Positions 39,629-47,537 of a stretch of DNA of 57,054 bases are shown piece after piece (position 1 is the stretch's first letter; the number at the start of each line of letters is the position of its first letter). The stretch spans positions 1-57,054 of the forward strand of contig CAIFEZ010000023.1 in NCBI GenBank assembly GCA_903789595.1, in the 5' to 3' direction. This DNA comes from an uncultured eubacterium 1-6. GTDB taxonomy: Bacteria > Bacillota > Clostridia > Lachnospirales > Lachnospiraceae. The position numbers were made by a program, and so were the translations under genes. Under the pieces are notes generated by a model, which did not search any database, was not told the DNA's origin, and saw nothing but the letters and a program-made list of their open reading frames with translations.

Positions 39629-41286
39629 TGGGAAATGTTTACAGAGGCGGAGAGCTGGTTGTAAAGGTTCTGGAAGAATTCGGAGCCAGAGTAGTGTTTG
39701 GAGTGCCGGGCGGTCAGACGCTTTTTGTGACCGATCCCCTGCAGGACACAGATATCAGATTTGTACATACCAGACATGAGAATGGAGCGGCGTGTGCGGC
39801 AGACGGCTGGGGCAGGCTGACAGGAGAACCTGGAATCTGTCTGGCGACAACGGGGCCGGGAGCGACTAACCTCATCACCGGTCTGGGAGGAGCGTTCAGA
39901 GATTCAAGTCCTGTTATTGCGCTTGTATTTCAGAACAGGCTGGCAGATGCAGGAAAAGGAGATGCGCAGGAGAGCGACCATGAACTTCTTTTTGGGAGCA
40001 TATGTAAAAAATACATTCCGGTGAGAGATGCAGCGACGATCCAGTGGGCGATGAGAGAAGCGTACAGAACAGCTAAAACGGGCCGGCCGGGACCGGTTGT
40101 TGTGGATTTTTACCGCGATGTCATCGAAGAGCAGAGTGCGGAATATGTGCATTGCGTTCCTGAATCATACTGTGTAATGCCGTGTTGTGAAGCAGATGAG
40201 GATGCGCTGAAGGCGGCGTATGAGGTAATCGTTGGCAGTAAAAAGACCTGTCTGTGGATCGGAAACGGAGTGAAGATTTCAGGGGCAGAGGAAGAGGTAA
40301 AAGAACTCTCGCGCATTTTAAACGCGCCGATCGTTACGACATATAACGGAATGGCTGCTGTTAACGGTAAATTTGAAAATCTGATAGGACCAAGATCGAG
40401 GCATGGGAGCCGCGTGACTAAAATGGCACTGGAGGAGGCGGATTGCGTGGTTGTGATCGGATCCAGCCTTACAGCGGTGAGCACGAACAGGTGGGGAATC
40501 CGGGCGAGAAATGTTGTGCAGTTTGACCTGATCCCGGAGAATATCGGAAGACATTATCCGGTCGCAGCCGGAGTTTCCGGAGATGCGTGCAGATCACTTG
40601 GCAGACTGAATGAGATGCTCCGGCGGAGAGAATACCGCGGTGATGCGTCTTATCTGAACTATATCCTTAGTGAAAAAGAAAAATGGTATACGGAGTTATG
40701 CAGCGGATCTGCATCGGATATTCATGCAAAACCGGCAGCTCCTGTAGCGGTTCAGATCGAACTCCAGAAAATACTCAGAGAAAACAGTGTTCTGGTAGTT
40801 GATGCGGGAAATCCGGGCGCATGGACGCATATGCTGGAATTTCCGGATAGTTTTGTTTACATGAAGCCGGTTAACTATGGAAATATGGGATTTGCTCTGG
40901 GAGCAGCGCTTGGCTGTGCGGAGGCGTGCAGTGATAAAGAAGTGATTGCTTTACTGGGCGATGGATCGCTTGGAATGACACTGGGAGAGCTTGAAACGAT
41001 CAGCCGCGAAGAAAAACCGGTCATTATTCTTCTCTTTAATGATTCTGCATATGGAAATATTAAACAGGAAGAATTGTACAAAATGGGCGAGGGAAGATAT
41101 ACCGGCGTGGAGTTCCCGGATATTGATTATGTAAATATGGCCGGGGCCTTTGGTATAGACGGAACCATAGTTGAGAAAGCCGAACAGCTGCCGGCGGCAT
41201 TTGAGAAAGCGCGAGCCTGTGGAAAGCCATTTATGATAGAAGTGAAACTGGACGGAAATTATTCAGTCTGGCCGGAAGCGGTGTAA
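39628..41286 (+). CDS. ThDP-dependent enzyme (acetolactate synthase/oxalyl-CoA decarboxylase superfamily)
   Basis: This 552-residue protein starts at ATG 39628, overlapping the previous stop (TAATG). It has the three ThDP-enzyme domains. The N-terminal PYR domain carries FGVPGGQTLFVTDPLQ and the catalytic-type Glu of HTRHENGAACAADGW, then TTGPGATNLITGLGGA. The central domain has VKISGAEEEVKELSRILNAP. The C-terminal PP domain has the Mg/ThDP motif LGDGSLGMTLGELETISREE…NDSAYG. Members make acetolactate, decarboxylate oxalyl-CoA, or cleave 2-hydroxyacyl-CoA. With a CaiB-type transferase under the same operator, an oxalyl-CoA decarboxylase-like or 2-hydroxyacyl-CoA lyase-like role is more likely than valine biosynthesis (inference). 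Confidence 0.88.
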   Translation: MGNVYRGGELVVKVLEEFGARVVFGVPGGQTLFVTDPLQDTDIRFVHTRHENGAACAADGWGRLTGEPGICLATTGPGATNLITGLGGAFRDSSPVIALVFQNRLADAGKGDAQESDHELLFGSICKKYIPVRDAATIQWAMREAYRTAKTGRPGPVVVDFYRDVIEEQSAEYVHCVPESYCVMPCCEADEDALKAAYEVIVGSKKTCLWIGNGVKISGAEEEVKELSRILNAPIVTTYNGMAAVNGKFENLIGPRSRHGSRVTKMALEEADCVVVIGSSLTAVSTNRWGIRARNVVQFDLIPENIGRHYPVAAGVSGDACRSLGRLNEMLRRREYRGDASYLNYILSEKEKWYTELCSGSASDIHAKPAAPVAVQIELQKILRENSVLVVDAGNPGAWTHMLEFPDSFVYMKPVNYGNMGFALGAALGCAEACSDKEVIALLGDGSLGMTLGELETISREEKPVIILLFNDSAYGNIKQEELYKMGEGRYTGVEFPDIDYVNMAGAFGIDGTIVEKAEQLPAAFEKARACGKPFMIEVKLDGNYSVWPEAV

Positions 41287-41290
41287 AGAA

Positions 41291-41341
41291 ACAGAACCGG
41301 AACTCCCTGATGCTTTGACAGCGTGAGGGGGCCGGTTCTGT
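41291..41341. terminator. Terminator between convergent operons
   Basis: ACAGAACCGG pairs with CCGGTTCTGT with an inner CTCCCT/AGGGGG extension, flanked by AAAGAA on the left and TTCCTGTT on the right. It serves the ThDP operon and perhaps the convergent FCD regulator. Confidence 0.8.
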
Positions 41342-41354
41342 TCCTGTTGAAAAG

Positions 41355-42065
41355 TTACTTACCCTTATGGTAGGTGTTGTTGATCATTTCCATATCTTTT
41401 GTGGTGATGTCCAGATGTTTTTTCATTTCTTCCACAGCAAGTGCAGGATTGTGTGTTTCAAAGCATAATAGGATGCGCGAATGAGGCTCGACAGCGTTCT
41501 GATATACAGTGTTGTTGGAAAATGAATCGCTCCTGTATACACGGAAAGCATCCAGAACCTGCTTGTTGATATCTACGAGTAGGGGATTTTTGGTACATTC
41601 AACAATCTGTTTGTGAAAGAGTTCATCGAGCATTATGAGTTTGATCATATCGTGGGATGAATTCGCTTCAAGGAAAGCTTCGTGTATTTCTTTGAGCGAC
41701 TGAAGCTCTGTATCGCTGCACCTTTCAACCGCCAGACGTACGGAAAGCGTTTCAATAGCCATTCGTACTTCCATAAAATCGTGAAAACGTGCATCATCAA
41801 GGTTGCTGAAAACGCCCTGGGAACGTTCGGATTTTTTCTCAAAGTCAGCGACAAATGCCCCTTTTCCGGGGCGGATTTCCACAAATCCCAGAGCCTGAAG
41901 GACCCGAAGCGCTTCGCGTACACAGGTGCGGCTCACCTTTAACTCCTGACACAGTGCCATTTCCGTGGGAAGTTTATCGTTTATTGAATATTCACCGGAA
42001 ATGATAAGTTCTTTGATAGTGGCTACTACAGAATCAGTAATAGACATTCTTTGAATTTCTTTCAT
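41355..42065 (-). CDS. GntR family regulator, FCD (FadR/LldR) subfamily
   Basis: This is a 236-residue regulator. The N-terminal wHTH reads VATIKELIISGEYSINDKLP, EMALCQELKVSRTCVREALR and LGFVEIRPGKGAFVADF. The C-terminal all-helical FCD domain has metal-binding-type His residues (LDELFHKQIVECTKNP, VEPHSRILLCFETHNP, HLDITTKDM). FCD ligands are usually organic acids such as lactate, gluconate or acyl-CoA. Two identical GTACGACATCATAC palindromes occur at the divergent promoters near 44.35 and 44.55 kb, a half-site pattern (GTAYGA…TCRTAC) known for FCD regulators, and this gene is the obvious candidate to bind them. Confidence 0.92.
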   Translation of the reverse strand: MKEIQRMSITDSVVATIKELIISGEYSINDKLPTEMALCQELKVSRTCVREALRVLQALGFVEIRPGKGAFVADFEKKSERSQGVFSNLDDARFHDFMEVRMAIETLSVRLAVERCSDTELQSLKEIHEAFLEANSSHDMIKLIMLDELFHKQIVECTKNPLLVDINKQVLDAFRVYRSDSFSNNTVYQNAVEPHSRILLCFETHNPALAVEEMKKHLDITTKDMEMINNTYHKGK

Positions 42066-42104
42066 ATAAACCCCCCATCCTAGAGTAAATTATGATCTTT
42101 CCAT

Positions 42105-42134
42105 ATTATACCACTTATAAACATTATCTTTCAA
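42105..42134 (-). promoter_or_regulatory. Promoter of the FCD regulator
   Basis: On the minus strand TTGAAA (42134-42129), an 18-base spacer and TATAAT (42110-42105) precede the gene by about 40 bases. No copy of the GTACGACATCATAC operator is visible here. Confidence 0.65.
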
Positions 42135-42177
42135 TTATAATAGCCTACAAAATTAATACAAAATTGGAAAAAGTATA

Positions 42178-42870
42178 TTAATACAATCCTGCCAGCAGCG
42201 GGGCGAAAAGCGCAGTCAGTATTCCGGCAAGTGCGATCGACAGACTGCTGGCTGCACCGGCTGTTTCGTTTATTTCGAGCGCTTTTGAAGTCCCTATTAC
42301 ATGAGAGGCGGTTCCGATGCCGATGCCCTGGGCAAGCGGTTCGGTAATCCGGCAAAGTCTGCATACGGCCCTGGCTGAAACATTTCCCAGCACGCCGGTG
42401 AAGGCGATTATGATAACAGTAACCGGGACGATGCCGCCAAGTTCTTCGGAAATTCCCAGACCGATTGCTGTTGTCACAGATTTGGGAAGCAGGGTTATAA
42501 ACTGTGTCTGATCAAGGTGAAATAATTTCGCAAGGATAAAGATCAGAAATCCGTTTGCTATAACACCTCCTGTTATACCGATGCAAAGAGCTCTGAAATT
42601 CTTTTTCAGAAGCTGATACTGTTCATACAGCGGAAGGGCAAGGCATACGGTTGCAGGTGTAAGAAGAAGATTTAAGGACTTATTCTGCGTACTGAATTCA
42701 TCGGGGGATAAATGCAGTACATATATGCAGCCTGCAGACAGTATGATCGCCACCAGCAGCGGGTTCAATACGGGCAAAGGCCATTTTTTGTGGATGGCAT
42801 CTCCGATCCAGTATGAAAGAAAAGTGATCAGGATGCATGCCAGTGATGATTGGCTTACAAATTCAGTCAC
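42178..42870 (-). CDS. lrgB: LrgB family membrane protein
   Basis: This 230-residue integral membrane protein has about seven hydrophobic helices and the LrgB/YxaC signature: NPLLVAIILSAGCIYVLHL, LLTPATVCLALPLYEQYQLL, LLPKSVTTAIGLGISEELGG, IGTASHVIGTSKALEINETA. LrgAB/CidAB pairs were first linked to murein hydrolase control, but relatives in Bacillus and Streptococcus move pyruvate, and the plant homologue moves glycolate. It overlaps lrgA by 8 bases and lies in an operon of aldolases and dehydrogenases, so small-acid transport is the better reading here. Confidence 0.92.
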   Translation of the reverse strand: MTEFVSQSSLACILITFLSYWIGDAIHKKWPLPVLNPLLVAIILSAGCIYVLHLSPDEFSTQNKSLNLLLTPATVCLALPLYEQYQLLKKNFRALCIGITGGVIANGFLIFILAKLFHLDQTQFITLLPKSVTTAIGLGISEELGGIVPVTVIIIAFTGVLGNVSARAVCRLCRITEPLAQGIGIGTASHVIGTSKALEINETAGAASSLSIALAGILTALFAPLLAGLY

Positions 42871-43234
42871 GAGTATCGCCCTTTCTTTTCTTATGCATGA
42901 TTATGTGCTGTGTTAAACGTCCGGATACAGTCATAACGAAAAGCGTTGAAAGGATTGTTATGAGAGATCCGGGAAGCAAAAGCGGCCGTAGATGCTGCCA
43001 GTTGCTGAGAAGACCGGATGCGGCCGGCTCGACAAATAAGACGGGCATGACCGCAATCAAAAATCTGCCGGTCTGTTTAATCTTTTCCTTTTTGACCAGA
43101 CCGGAAAGTAGAGCGGAAAACAAAAGGAACATTCCGTAGATTCCGGAGGGTATTGGAAAAGGAAGTAAATAATGCAGTACATCACCTGCACAGGTGAAAA
43201 GCAGGATTATAGTCAGTTGTTCAAGATATTTCAT
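42863..43234 (-). CDS. lrgA: LrgA/CidA family membrane protein
   Basis: This 123-residue protein has four hydrophobic helices (LTIILLFTCAGDVLHYLLPF, PSGIYGMFLLFSALLSGLV, FLIAVMPVLFVEPAASGLLS, LITILSTLFVMTVSGRL). The motif PSGIYGM and the VMPVLFVEPAASG loop are typical of CidA/LrgA. It is the small partner of LrgB, with which it forms a membrane complex. Its ATG overlaps the end of the dehydrogenase gene upstream (43231) by 4 bases, so all three are translated together. Confidence 0.9.
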   Translation of the reverse strand: MKYLEQLTIILLFTCAGDVLHYLLPFPIPSGIYGMFLLFSALLSGLVKKEKIKQTGRFLIAVMPVLFVEPAASGLLSNWQHLRPLLLPGSLITILSTLFVMTVSGRLTQHIIMHKKRKGDTRD

Positions 43235-44307
43235 AATATTTCCTTCACTGCTTCAGCAAGCCGGGATTTTTCTGCCGGTGTACGAATATTTGAATCTTCA
43301 GCAATATGATCAATGTAAAAGAGCAGGTTGTCGTTTGAAGGTTCATAATTCAGGTCTTTTAATGTACAGGGCATGTTCATTGATTTCATGGCAGAACGTA
43401 CCTGCTCTATTTCGTCTTTGGAAAAACCGTTATAGCGCATCTGAACAAGCAGTCCCACAGCAACGATTTCTCCGTGCATGAATGGAGCGGAATGTATGGT
43501 ATTGTAATTGCGCATAAAATCATATGTAGCATGTGCGATCGCAAGCTGGCCTGATCCGTCAGCAAAACCACTGACAATCGAGGTGTGGAGAAGGTTAGTG
43601 AGAATTATATCGTCAAAAACAGTTGTGTTCTTATCCTGCTGGTATACTGCAGGATACTTTTCCAGAAGAAAATGGTAGATGCTTCTGCCATTAATGATCT
43701 GGATAAGATCCTTAAGGCTGCAACTGTCGAAAGACGAAGGATCTTTCTGGTGAAGGCATTCCGGGTATTTGGCAATGGAATCAAGAATGCCGGCTGCGAG
43801 AGTCCTTTCGGGAGCTGTAGCAATGAGATCCCTGTCGGCGATACATACATCAACTTCTTTTTCCAGATTGACTGCCGGTGCACGCTGCCCTTTTTCGTTA
43901 TACATGATAGCCGTCATGGAAGTGGCGACACAGGTTGCGATTGAGGTCGGTACAGTAATGATGGGAAGCGCAGAAAAAACAGAACTGCATTTAACTGTGT
44001 CAATACACTTTCCCCCGCCTATGCCGACTAAGACGGTTGCTTTTTCTTTTAATGCAGTATCAGCATATTGTTTCGCACGTGCAACGGTGCATTCGCCACT
44101 GAATTCGATCATCTGGCATTCGATATTGGGAGAAATGAGCAGATCACCGGTCATGGGTTGATCCAAAAAGGCTTTCATTGAATTTTTACCGCCTATTACA
44201 AGGGCTTTTCCGCCAAGACGCCGGATTTCATCAGGAAGAAGACAAAGGACATTTTTGCCGTGAAAAAATTTCCCGCATCCAACTTTTAATGCTGAAATAT
44301 GATTCAT
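43231..44307 (-). CDS. Iron-containing alcohol dehydrogenase, glycerol dehydrogenase-like (1)
   Basis: This protein has 358 residues from ATG 44307, after AAAGGAGG; the longer frame to 44442 crosses the promoter and operator. NAD-binding GIGGGKCIDTVKCSS and VPTSIATCVATSMTAIMYNE are the glycerol-dehydrogenase-type blocks. Metal ligands are expected in LAAGILDSIAKYPE (Asp), QLAIAHATYDFM (His) and FMHGEIVAVGLLVQ (His). It probably reduces an aldehyde or ketone such as lactaldehyde, hydroxyacetone or a glycerol relative with NADH. It is first gene of the leftward operon with lrgAB and is controlled by the GTACGACATCATAC site. Confidence 0.9.
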   Translation of the reverse strand: MNHISALKVGCGKFFHGKNVLCLLPDEIRRLGGKALVIGGKNSMKAFLDQPMTGDLLISPNIECQMIEFSGECTVARAKQYADTALKEKATVLVGIGGGKCIDTVKCSSVFSALPIITVPTSIATCVATSMTAIMYNEKGQRAPAVNLEKEVDVCIADRDLIATAPERTLAAGILDSIAKYPECLHQKDPSSFDSCSLKDLIQIINGRSIYHFLLEKYPAVYQQDKNTTVFDDIILTNLLHTSIVSGFADGSGQLAIAHATYDFMRNYNTIHSAPFMHGEIVAVGLLVQMRYNGFSKDEIEQVRSAMKSMNMPCTLKDLNYEPSNDNLLFYIDHIAEDSNIRTPAEKSRLAEAVKEIL

Positions 44308-44346
44308 TATAATAACCTCCTTTGGGCATTGGGTTTTGACTATATT

Positions 44347-44400
44347 GTACGACATCATACAATATAACATCATAATAAGACTGAAAAGATATTGTGTCAA
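44347..44400 (-). promoter_or_regulatory. Leftward promoter with FCD operator
   Basis: On the minus strand TTGACA (44400-44395), a 17-base spacer and TATTAT (44377-44372) are followed 11 bases on by the operator read as GTATGATGTCGTAC (44360-44347). An operator over the transcription start implies repression. Confidence 0.85.
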
Positions 44401-44499
44401 TTGAATGGAAGAAAATATAAAAAATATATGCAAATTAAACAATAATAAAAATGAAATAATAGCAATATGTCTAAAAAACTATTTTTTAAACAATCAATA

Positions 44500-44553
44500 T
44501 TGACAATATTTACTCGAAATGATAATTTTTAGTTGAGCAGTACGACATCATAC
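44500..44553 (+). promoter_or_regulatory. Rightward promoter with identical FCD operator
   Basis: TTGACA (44500-44505), a 17-base spacer and TAATTT (44523-44528) are followed 11 bases on by GTACGACATCATAC (44540-44553), the same 14-mer as in the leftward promoter. The two promoters are arranged symmetrically, 187 bp between operator centres apart from small differences. The next gene has AAAGGAGG at 44567. Confidence 0.85.
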
Positions 44554-44584
44554 AATCATACAAATAAAAGGAGGTATTAGGCTC

Positions 44585-45460
44585 ATGGAAACAAAACTGA
44601 GAGGGATTATTCCGCCGATCGTTACTCCATTTAAAGAAAATGGAGATATAGACGAGCAGCTTCTCAGGCAGGAAATGAAGATCTGCCTGGATGCAGGAGC
44701 GGATGGTCTTAGTGTGGCTGGAAGTACTGGTGAAGGACCTACTTTGGAAGATGACGAACTTGTCAGACTGATCAAAATAGCAAAAAGCATCATGGACGAT
44801 ACGCAGCCGCTGGTATGCGGGATCATGCGGACCTGTACAAAGGCGGCTGTCCGAGCAGGGATCGCTGCACGTGATGCGGGGGCTGACGCCATTATGGTAA
44901 CTCCGAATGCGTATAACGTTCTGGTTCCGAATGAGGAGGGAATGTACGATTTTTACAGTACGATCTCAAAGGAAGTAAAGCTTCCGATCATTATTTATAA
45001 TGTGATCCCACAGAACACGATCAGTGCAGAACTTTATACGAGACTGCTTAACACGACGGATTATGTTGCAGCCATCAAACAAAGTGTCGGAGGGATCCAG
45101 GCTTTATACAGAGATATTATGGTCTCGGACAATAAGGGGAAAGTTTTTGCTGCAACAGATGATATGATTTTTTCCTGCTTTGAACTTGGTGCTGCAGGCG
45201 CTATCAGTGCAATTCTTTCTGTATTCCCTGAAGAAAGCTGTATGATGTGGAAATATGCCGGGGAAGGAAAGCATGATGAAGGAATAAGGCTGCAGAATTC
45301 GCTTTATAAAAAGTGGCAGAGTCTGGGTGGTAACCAATTTCCTATCCGCATCAAGTATGCGCTTAAACTTTTAGGAAGAGATGCGGGGTACTGCAGAAGT
45401 CCGATCACTTATCTTCCTGAAGAAGACAAGAAACGAATCAGAGAAAGCTTTTTAGCATAA
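44585..45460 (+). CDS. DHDPS/N-acetylneuraminate lyase family aldolase (1)
   Basis: This 291-residue TIM-barrel class I aldolase or hydratase-lyase has GIIPPIVTPFKENGDID, the carboxylate-binding SVAGSTGEGPTL, catalytic Tyr in IIIYNVIPQNT and Schiff-base Lys in VAAIKQSVGGI, followed by AAISAI. The family joins or splits pyruvate and an aldehyde (dihydrodipicolinate, sialic acid, 2-keto-3-deoxy sugar acids). In a sugar catabolic operon beside two dehydrogenases, cleavage of a 2-keto-3-deoxy acid to pyruvate and an aldehyde is the best guess. It is first gene after the rightward FCD-controlled promoter. Confidence 0.9.
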   Translation: METKLRGIIPPIVTPFKENGDIDEQLLRQEMKICLDAGADGLSVAGSTGEGPTLEDDELVRLIKIAKSIMDDTQPLVCGIMRTCTKAAVRAGIAARDAGADAIMVTPNAYNVLVPNEEGMYDFYSTISKEVKLPIIIYNVIPQNTISAELYTRLLNTTDYVAAIKQSVGGIQALYRDIMVSDNKGKVFAATDDMIFSCFELGAAGAISAILSVFPEESCMMWKYAGEGKHDEGIRLQNSLYKKWQSLGGNQFPIRIKYALKLLGRDAGYCRSPITYLPEEDKKRIRESFLA

Positions 45461-45485
45461 ACAGTTAAAATTGGAGGAACAAACA

Positions 45486-46406
45486 ATGAATAAATTTGTA
45501 GAAAAATATGGACAGATCTTATTACCACTCGTAACACCGTATGATGAGAATGAGAATGTTAAATATGATACATATGCGGAACTGATCGAATATCTGATCG
45601 AGAAGGATATGTGCGATTCTCTGATCGTGACAGGAACGACAGGAGAAGCAAGTCTTCTTACATTTGACGAACGTGTAAAACTCTTTGAAACAGCAGTTAA
45701 AGCTTCTGCGGGAAGGAAACCGGTTATTGCAGGTACCGGATGTGCTTCAACGAAAGAAACGATCGCATTGACAAAAGAGGCGGAGAAGCTGGGGATCGAA
45801 ACGTGTCTGATCGTGTGTCCGTTTTATAATAAGCCAACGCAGGAAGGCATTTATAATCACTTTAAACGGATCGCGGAAAGCACATCATGCAATATCATGC
45901 TGTATAACATCCCGATTTTTGTAGGTGTAAATATCGAAGCGGAGACAGTAGGTCGTCTTGCTGAGATCCCGAATATAATCGGAGTTAAGGATGAGGCGGG
46001 CATCAATCCGACACAGGTGACGGACTTCTTCCTGGCAACTGAAAAAGTGGATCCGGATTTCGCTATATATAATGGCGATGACGTGATGCTGCTTCCGACG
46101 ATCGTTCAGGGCGCGATGGGACTTGTAAGCGGCGGCGCTCATATTTTCGGACATGAGATAAGACAGATTTTCAAAGAATTTGCAGAAGGGAACAATGAAA
46201 AAGCCAGAGAACTGTTCGTTCCGATTTATCGTTTTTGCAAGACTACGGGACAGAATGGACGCATTCTTCCCAATTCGATCATGAGACCTGCGATCGAACT
46301 CTGCACCGGAATTAAAATCGGACCGGCAAGAGGACCGCTGGCGCCGGCTACGGATGATGAGATGAAAGTGACGAAGAGTGTGCTTGAGGAAATCGGGAAA
46401 ATCTGA
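45486..46406 (+). CDS. DHDPS/N-acetylneuraminate lyase family aldolase (2)
   Basis: This protein has 306 residues from ATG 45486 (GGAGG 9 bases upstream). It keeps the family residues: TGTTGEASLLTFDERVKL for pyruvate carboxylate binding, Tyr in IMLYNIPIFVGVNI and Schiff-base Lys in IIGVKDEAGINP, then IYNGDDVMLLPTIVQGAMG. It resembles true dihydrodipicolinate synthase more than its neighbour does, but the operon context (after aldolase 1, before an alcohol dehydrogenase) speaks for sugar-acid cleavage. Two aldolases side by side may act on two stereoisomers or form a mixed oligomer (inference). Confidence 0.9.
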   Translation: MNKFVEKYGQILLPLVTPYDENENVKYDTYAELIEYLIEKDMCDSLIVTGTTGEASLLTFDERVKLFETAVKASAGRKPVIAGTGCASTKETIALTKEAEKLGIETCLIVCPFYNKPTQEGIYNHFKRIAESTSCNIMLYNIPIFVGVNIEAETVGRLAEIPNIIGVKDEAGINPTQVTDFFLATEKVDPDFAIYNGDDVMLLPTIVQGAMGLVSGGAHIFGHEIRQIFKEFAEGNNEKARELFVPIYRFCKTTGQNGRILPNSIMRPAIELCTGIKIGPARGPLAPATDDEMKVTKSVLEEIGKI

Positions 46407-46440
46407 AAACGATAATTAATCATAAGGAGGAGATGTCAGG

Positions 46441-47532
46441 ATGGATATTGCTTATAAACTGGGGGCCGGACGCTATATTCAGATGCCGGGAGCGGTAGAG
46501 GTGATCGGTGAAGAGACTGCCAGGTATGGAAAACAGATATATGTGCTCGGAGGTCCCACGGCGATATCCATTCTGCAGAATACACTCAAATCCCAGTATG
46601 ATCTTCAGTCATTAAAATATGATATTGAAGTGTATAACGGGTATACAAGCTGGAATGCTGCCAGAACATATGCCGGACGTGCAGAAGAGAAAAATGCAGA
46701 CGTCATAGTCGGAGTCGGAGGCGGAAGGATAATGGATCTTGCCAAAGCTTCAGCTCATATTGCAGGCCTTCCGGTTGTATTGATACCGACATGCTCAGCC
46801 ACTTGTGCTGCGTATACGCCTATGAGCGTGATGTATGAGGATGACGGACGGGCTTTGGGAACGGCAGGCGGAAATCTTTATCATGATTATGAAGTGAGTG
46901 CAGTTATCATTGATGAGGATATTATGGTCCATCAGCCGCCCAGATATGCAGCCGCCGGTATGCTTGACTCAATGGCGAAGTGCATAGAAATGTGCAATGG
47001 ACATCCGCAGGTAAAAGCGGATTCGATGAACTTTGAATTATATACAGCATATACGTTATCGGAATATATTTATAAGATTTTAAAGAAGAATTATTCGACC
47101 ATATATCATGATATTGAGAATCATATCCTCAGTAAGGAAGTTCACGATTATCTTTATATTAATTTTGCTTTGACGGGATTTATCAGCGGCAGTTCAAAGG
47201 CGTTGGGGCAGACGGCTCTGGCCCATGAGATGTATTATGCTGTAAGAAAATTTTTCACAAAAGAAGCGGCGGGTTTTCTCCACGGGGAAATTGTAGGCAT
47301 GGCTCTTCTGCTTCAGCTTGTGTACAATCGGCAGGAAGATCTGACGGATGAATTTTCAGATTTTATGAAAGCAACAGGAATGCCGACAAGCCTTGAGGAA
47401 ATAGGGATCTGTGGAAATGAAAAAACACAGGAACTGATATACAGGTATCTGCTGGAAACTGAGTTTGTAACAGATACGCAGGATAACAGAGAATATCTTA
47501 AACTTGCGATACAGAAAATATGCAGGAGGTGA
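46441..47532 (+). CDS. Iron-containing alcohol dehydrogenase, glycerol dehydrogenase-like (2)
   Basis: This 363-residue protein is paralogous to the dehydrogenase at 43231. NAD-binding motif is GVGGGRIMDLAKASAHIAGL with PTCSATCAAYTPMSVMYEDD; metal ligands are expected in AAAGMLDSMAKCIE, TALAHEMYYAV and GFLHGEIVGMALLLQ. AAGGAGG lies 10 bases upstream. It probably reduces the aldehyde made by the aldolases (for instance lactaldehyde to propanediol) or oxidises an alcohol in reverse. Two copies on opposite strands under one operator suggest they handle different intermediates. Confidence 0.9.
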   Translation: MDIAYKLGAGRYIQMPGAVEVIGEETARYGKQIYVLGGPTAISILQNTLKSQYDLQSLKYDIEVYNGYTSWNAARTYAGRAEEKNADVIVGVGGGRIMDLAKASAHIAGLPVVLIPTCSATCAAYTPMSVMYEDDGRALGTAGGNLYHDYEVSAVIIDEDIMVHQPPRYAAAGMLDSMAKCIEMCNGHPQVKADSMNFELYTAYTLSEYIYKILKKNYSTIYHDIENHILSKEVHDYLYINFALTGFISGSSKALGQTALAHEMYYAVRKFFTKEAAGFLHGEIVGMALLLQLVYNRQEDLTDEFSDFMKATGMPTSLEEIGICGNEKTQELIYRYLLETEFVTDTQDNREYLKLAIQKICRR

Positions 47533-47537
47533 ACCGA

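Noticed and set aside
34958-41286. Straightforward oxalate degradation (frc-oxc) operon
   Set aside because: The CoA-transferase and ThDP enzyme are not adjacent, a FGGY kinase and MaoC-like protein share the regulon, and no oxalate transporter is present. Oxalate remains possible but is not supported enough to name the genes.
39628-41286. Acetolactate synthase large subunit (ilvB)
   Set aside because: No ilvN or other branched-chain genes are nearby, and the context is catabolic with a HutC-type regulator.
42178-43234. LrgAB as holin/antiholin-like control of autolysis
   Set aside because: No LytTR/LytS regulators are adjacent, and the genes are overlapped with a dehydrogenase under an FCD-type operator, which points to metabolism.
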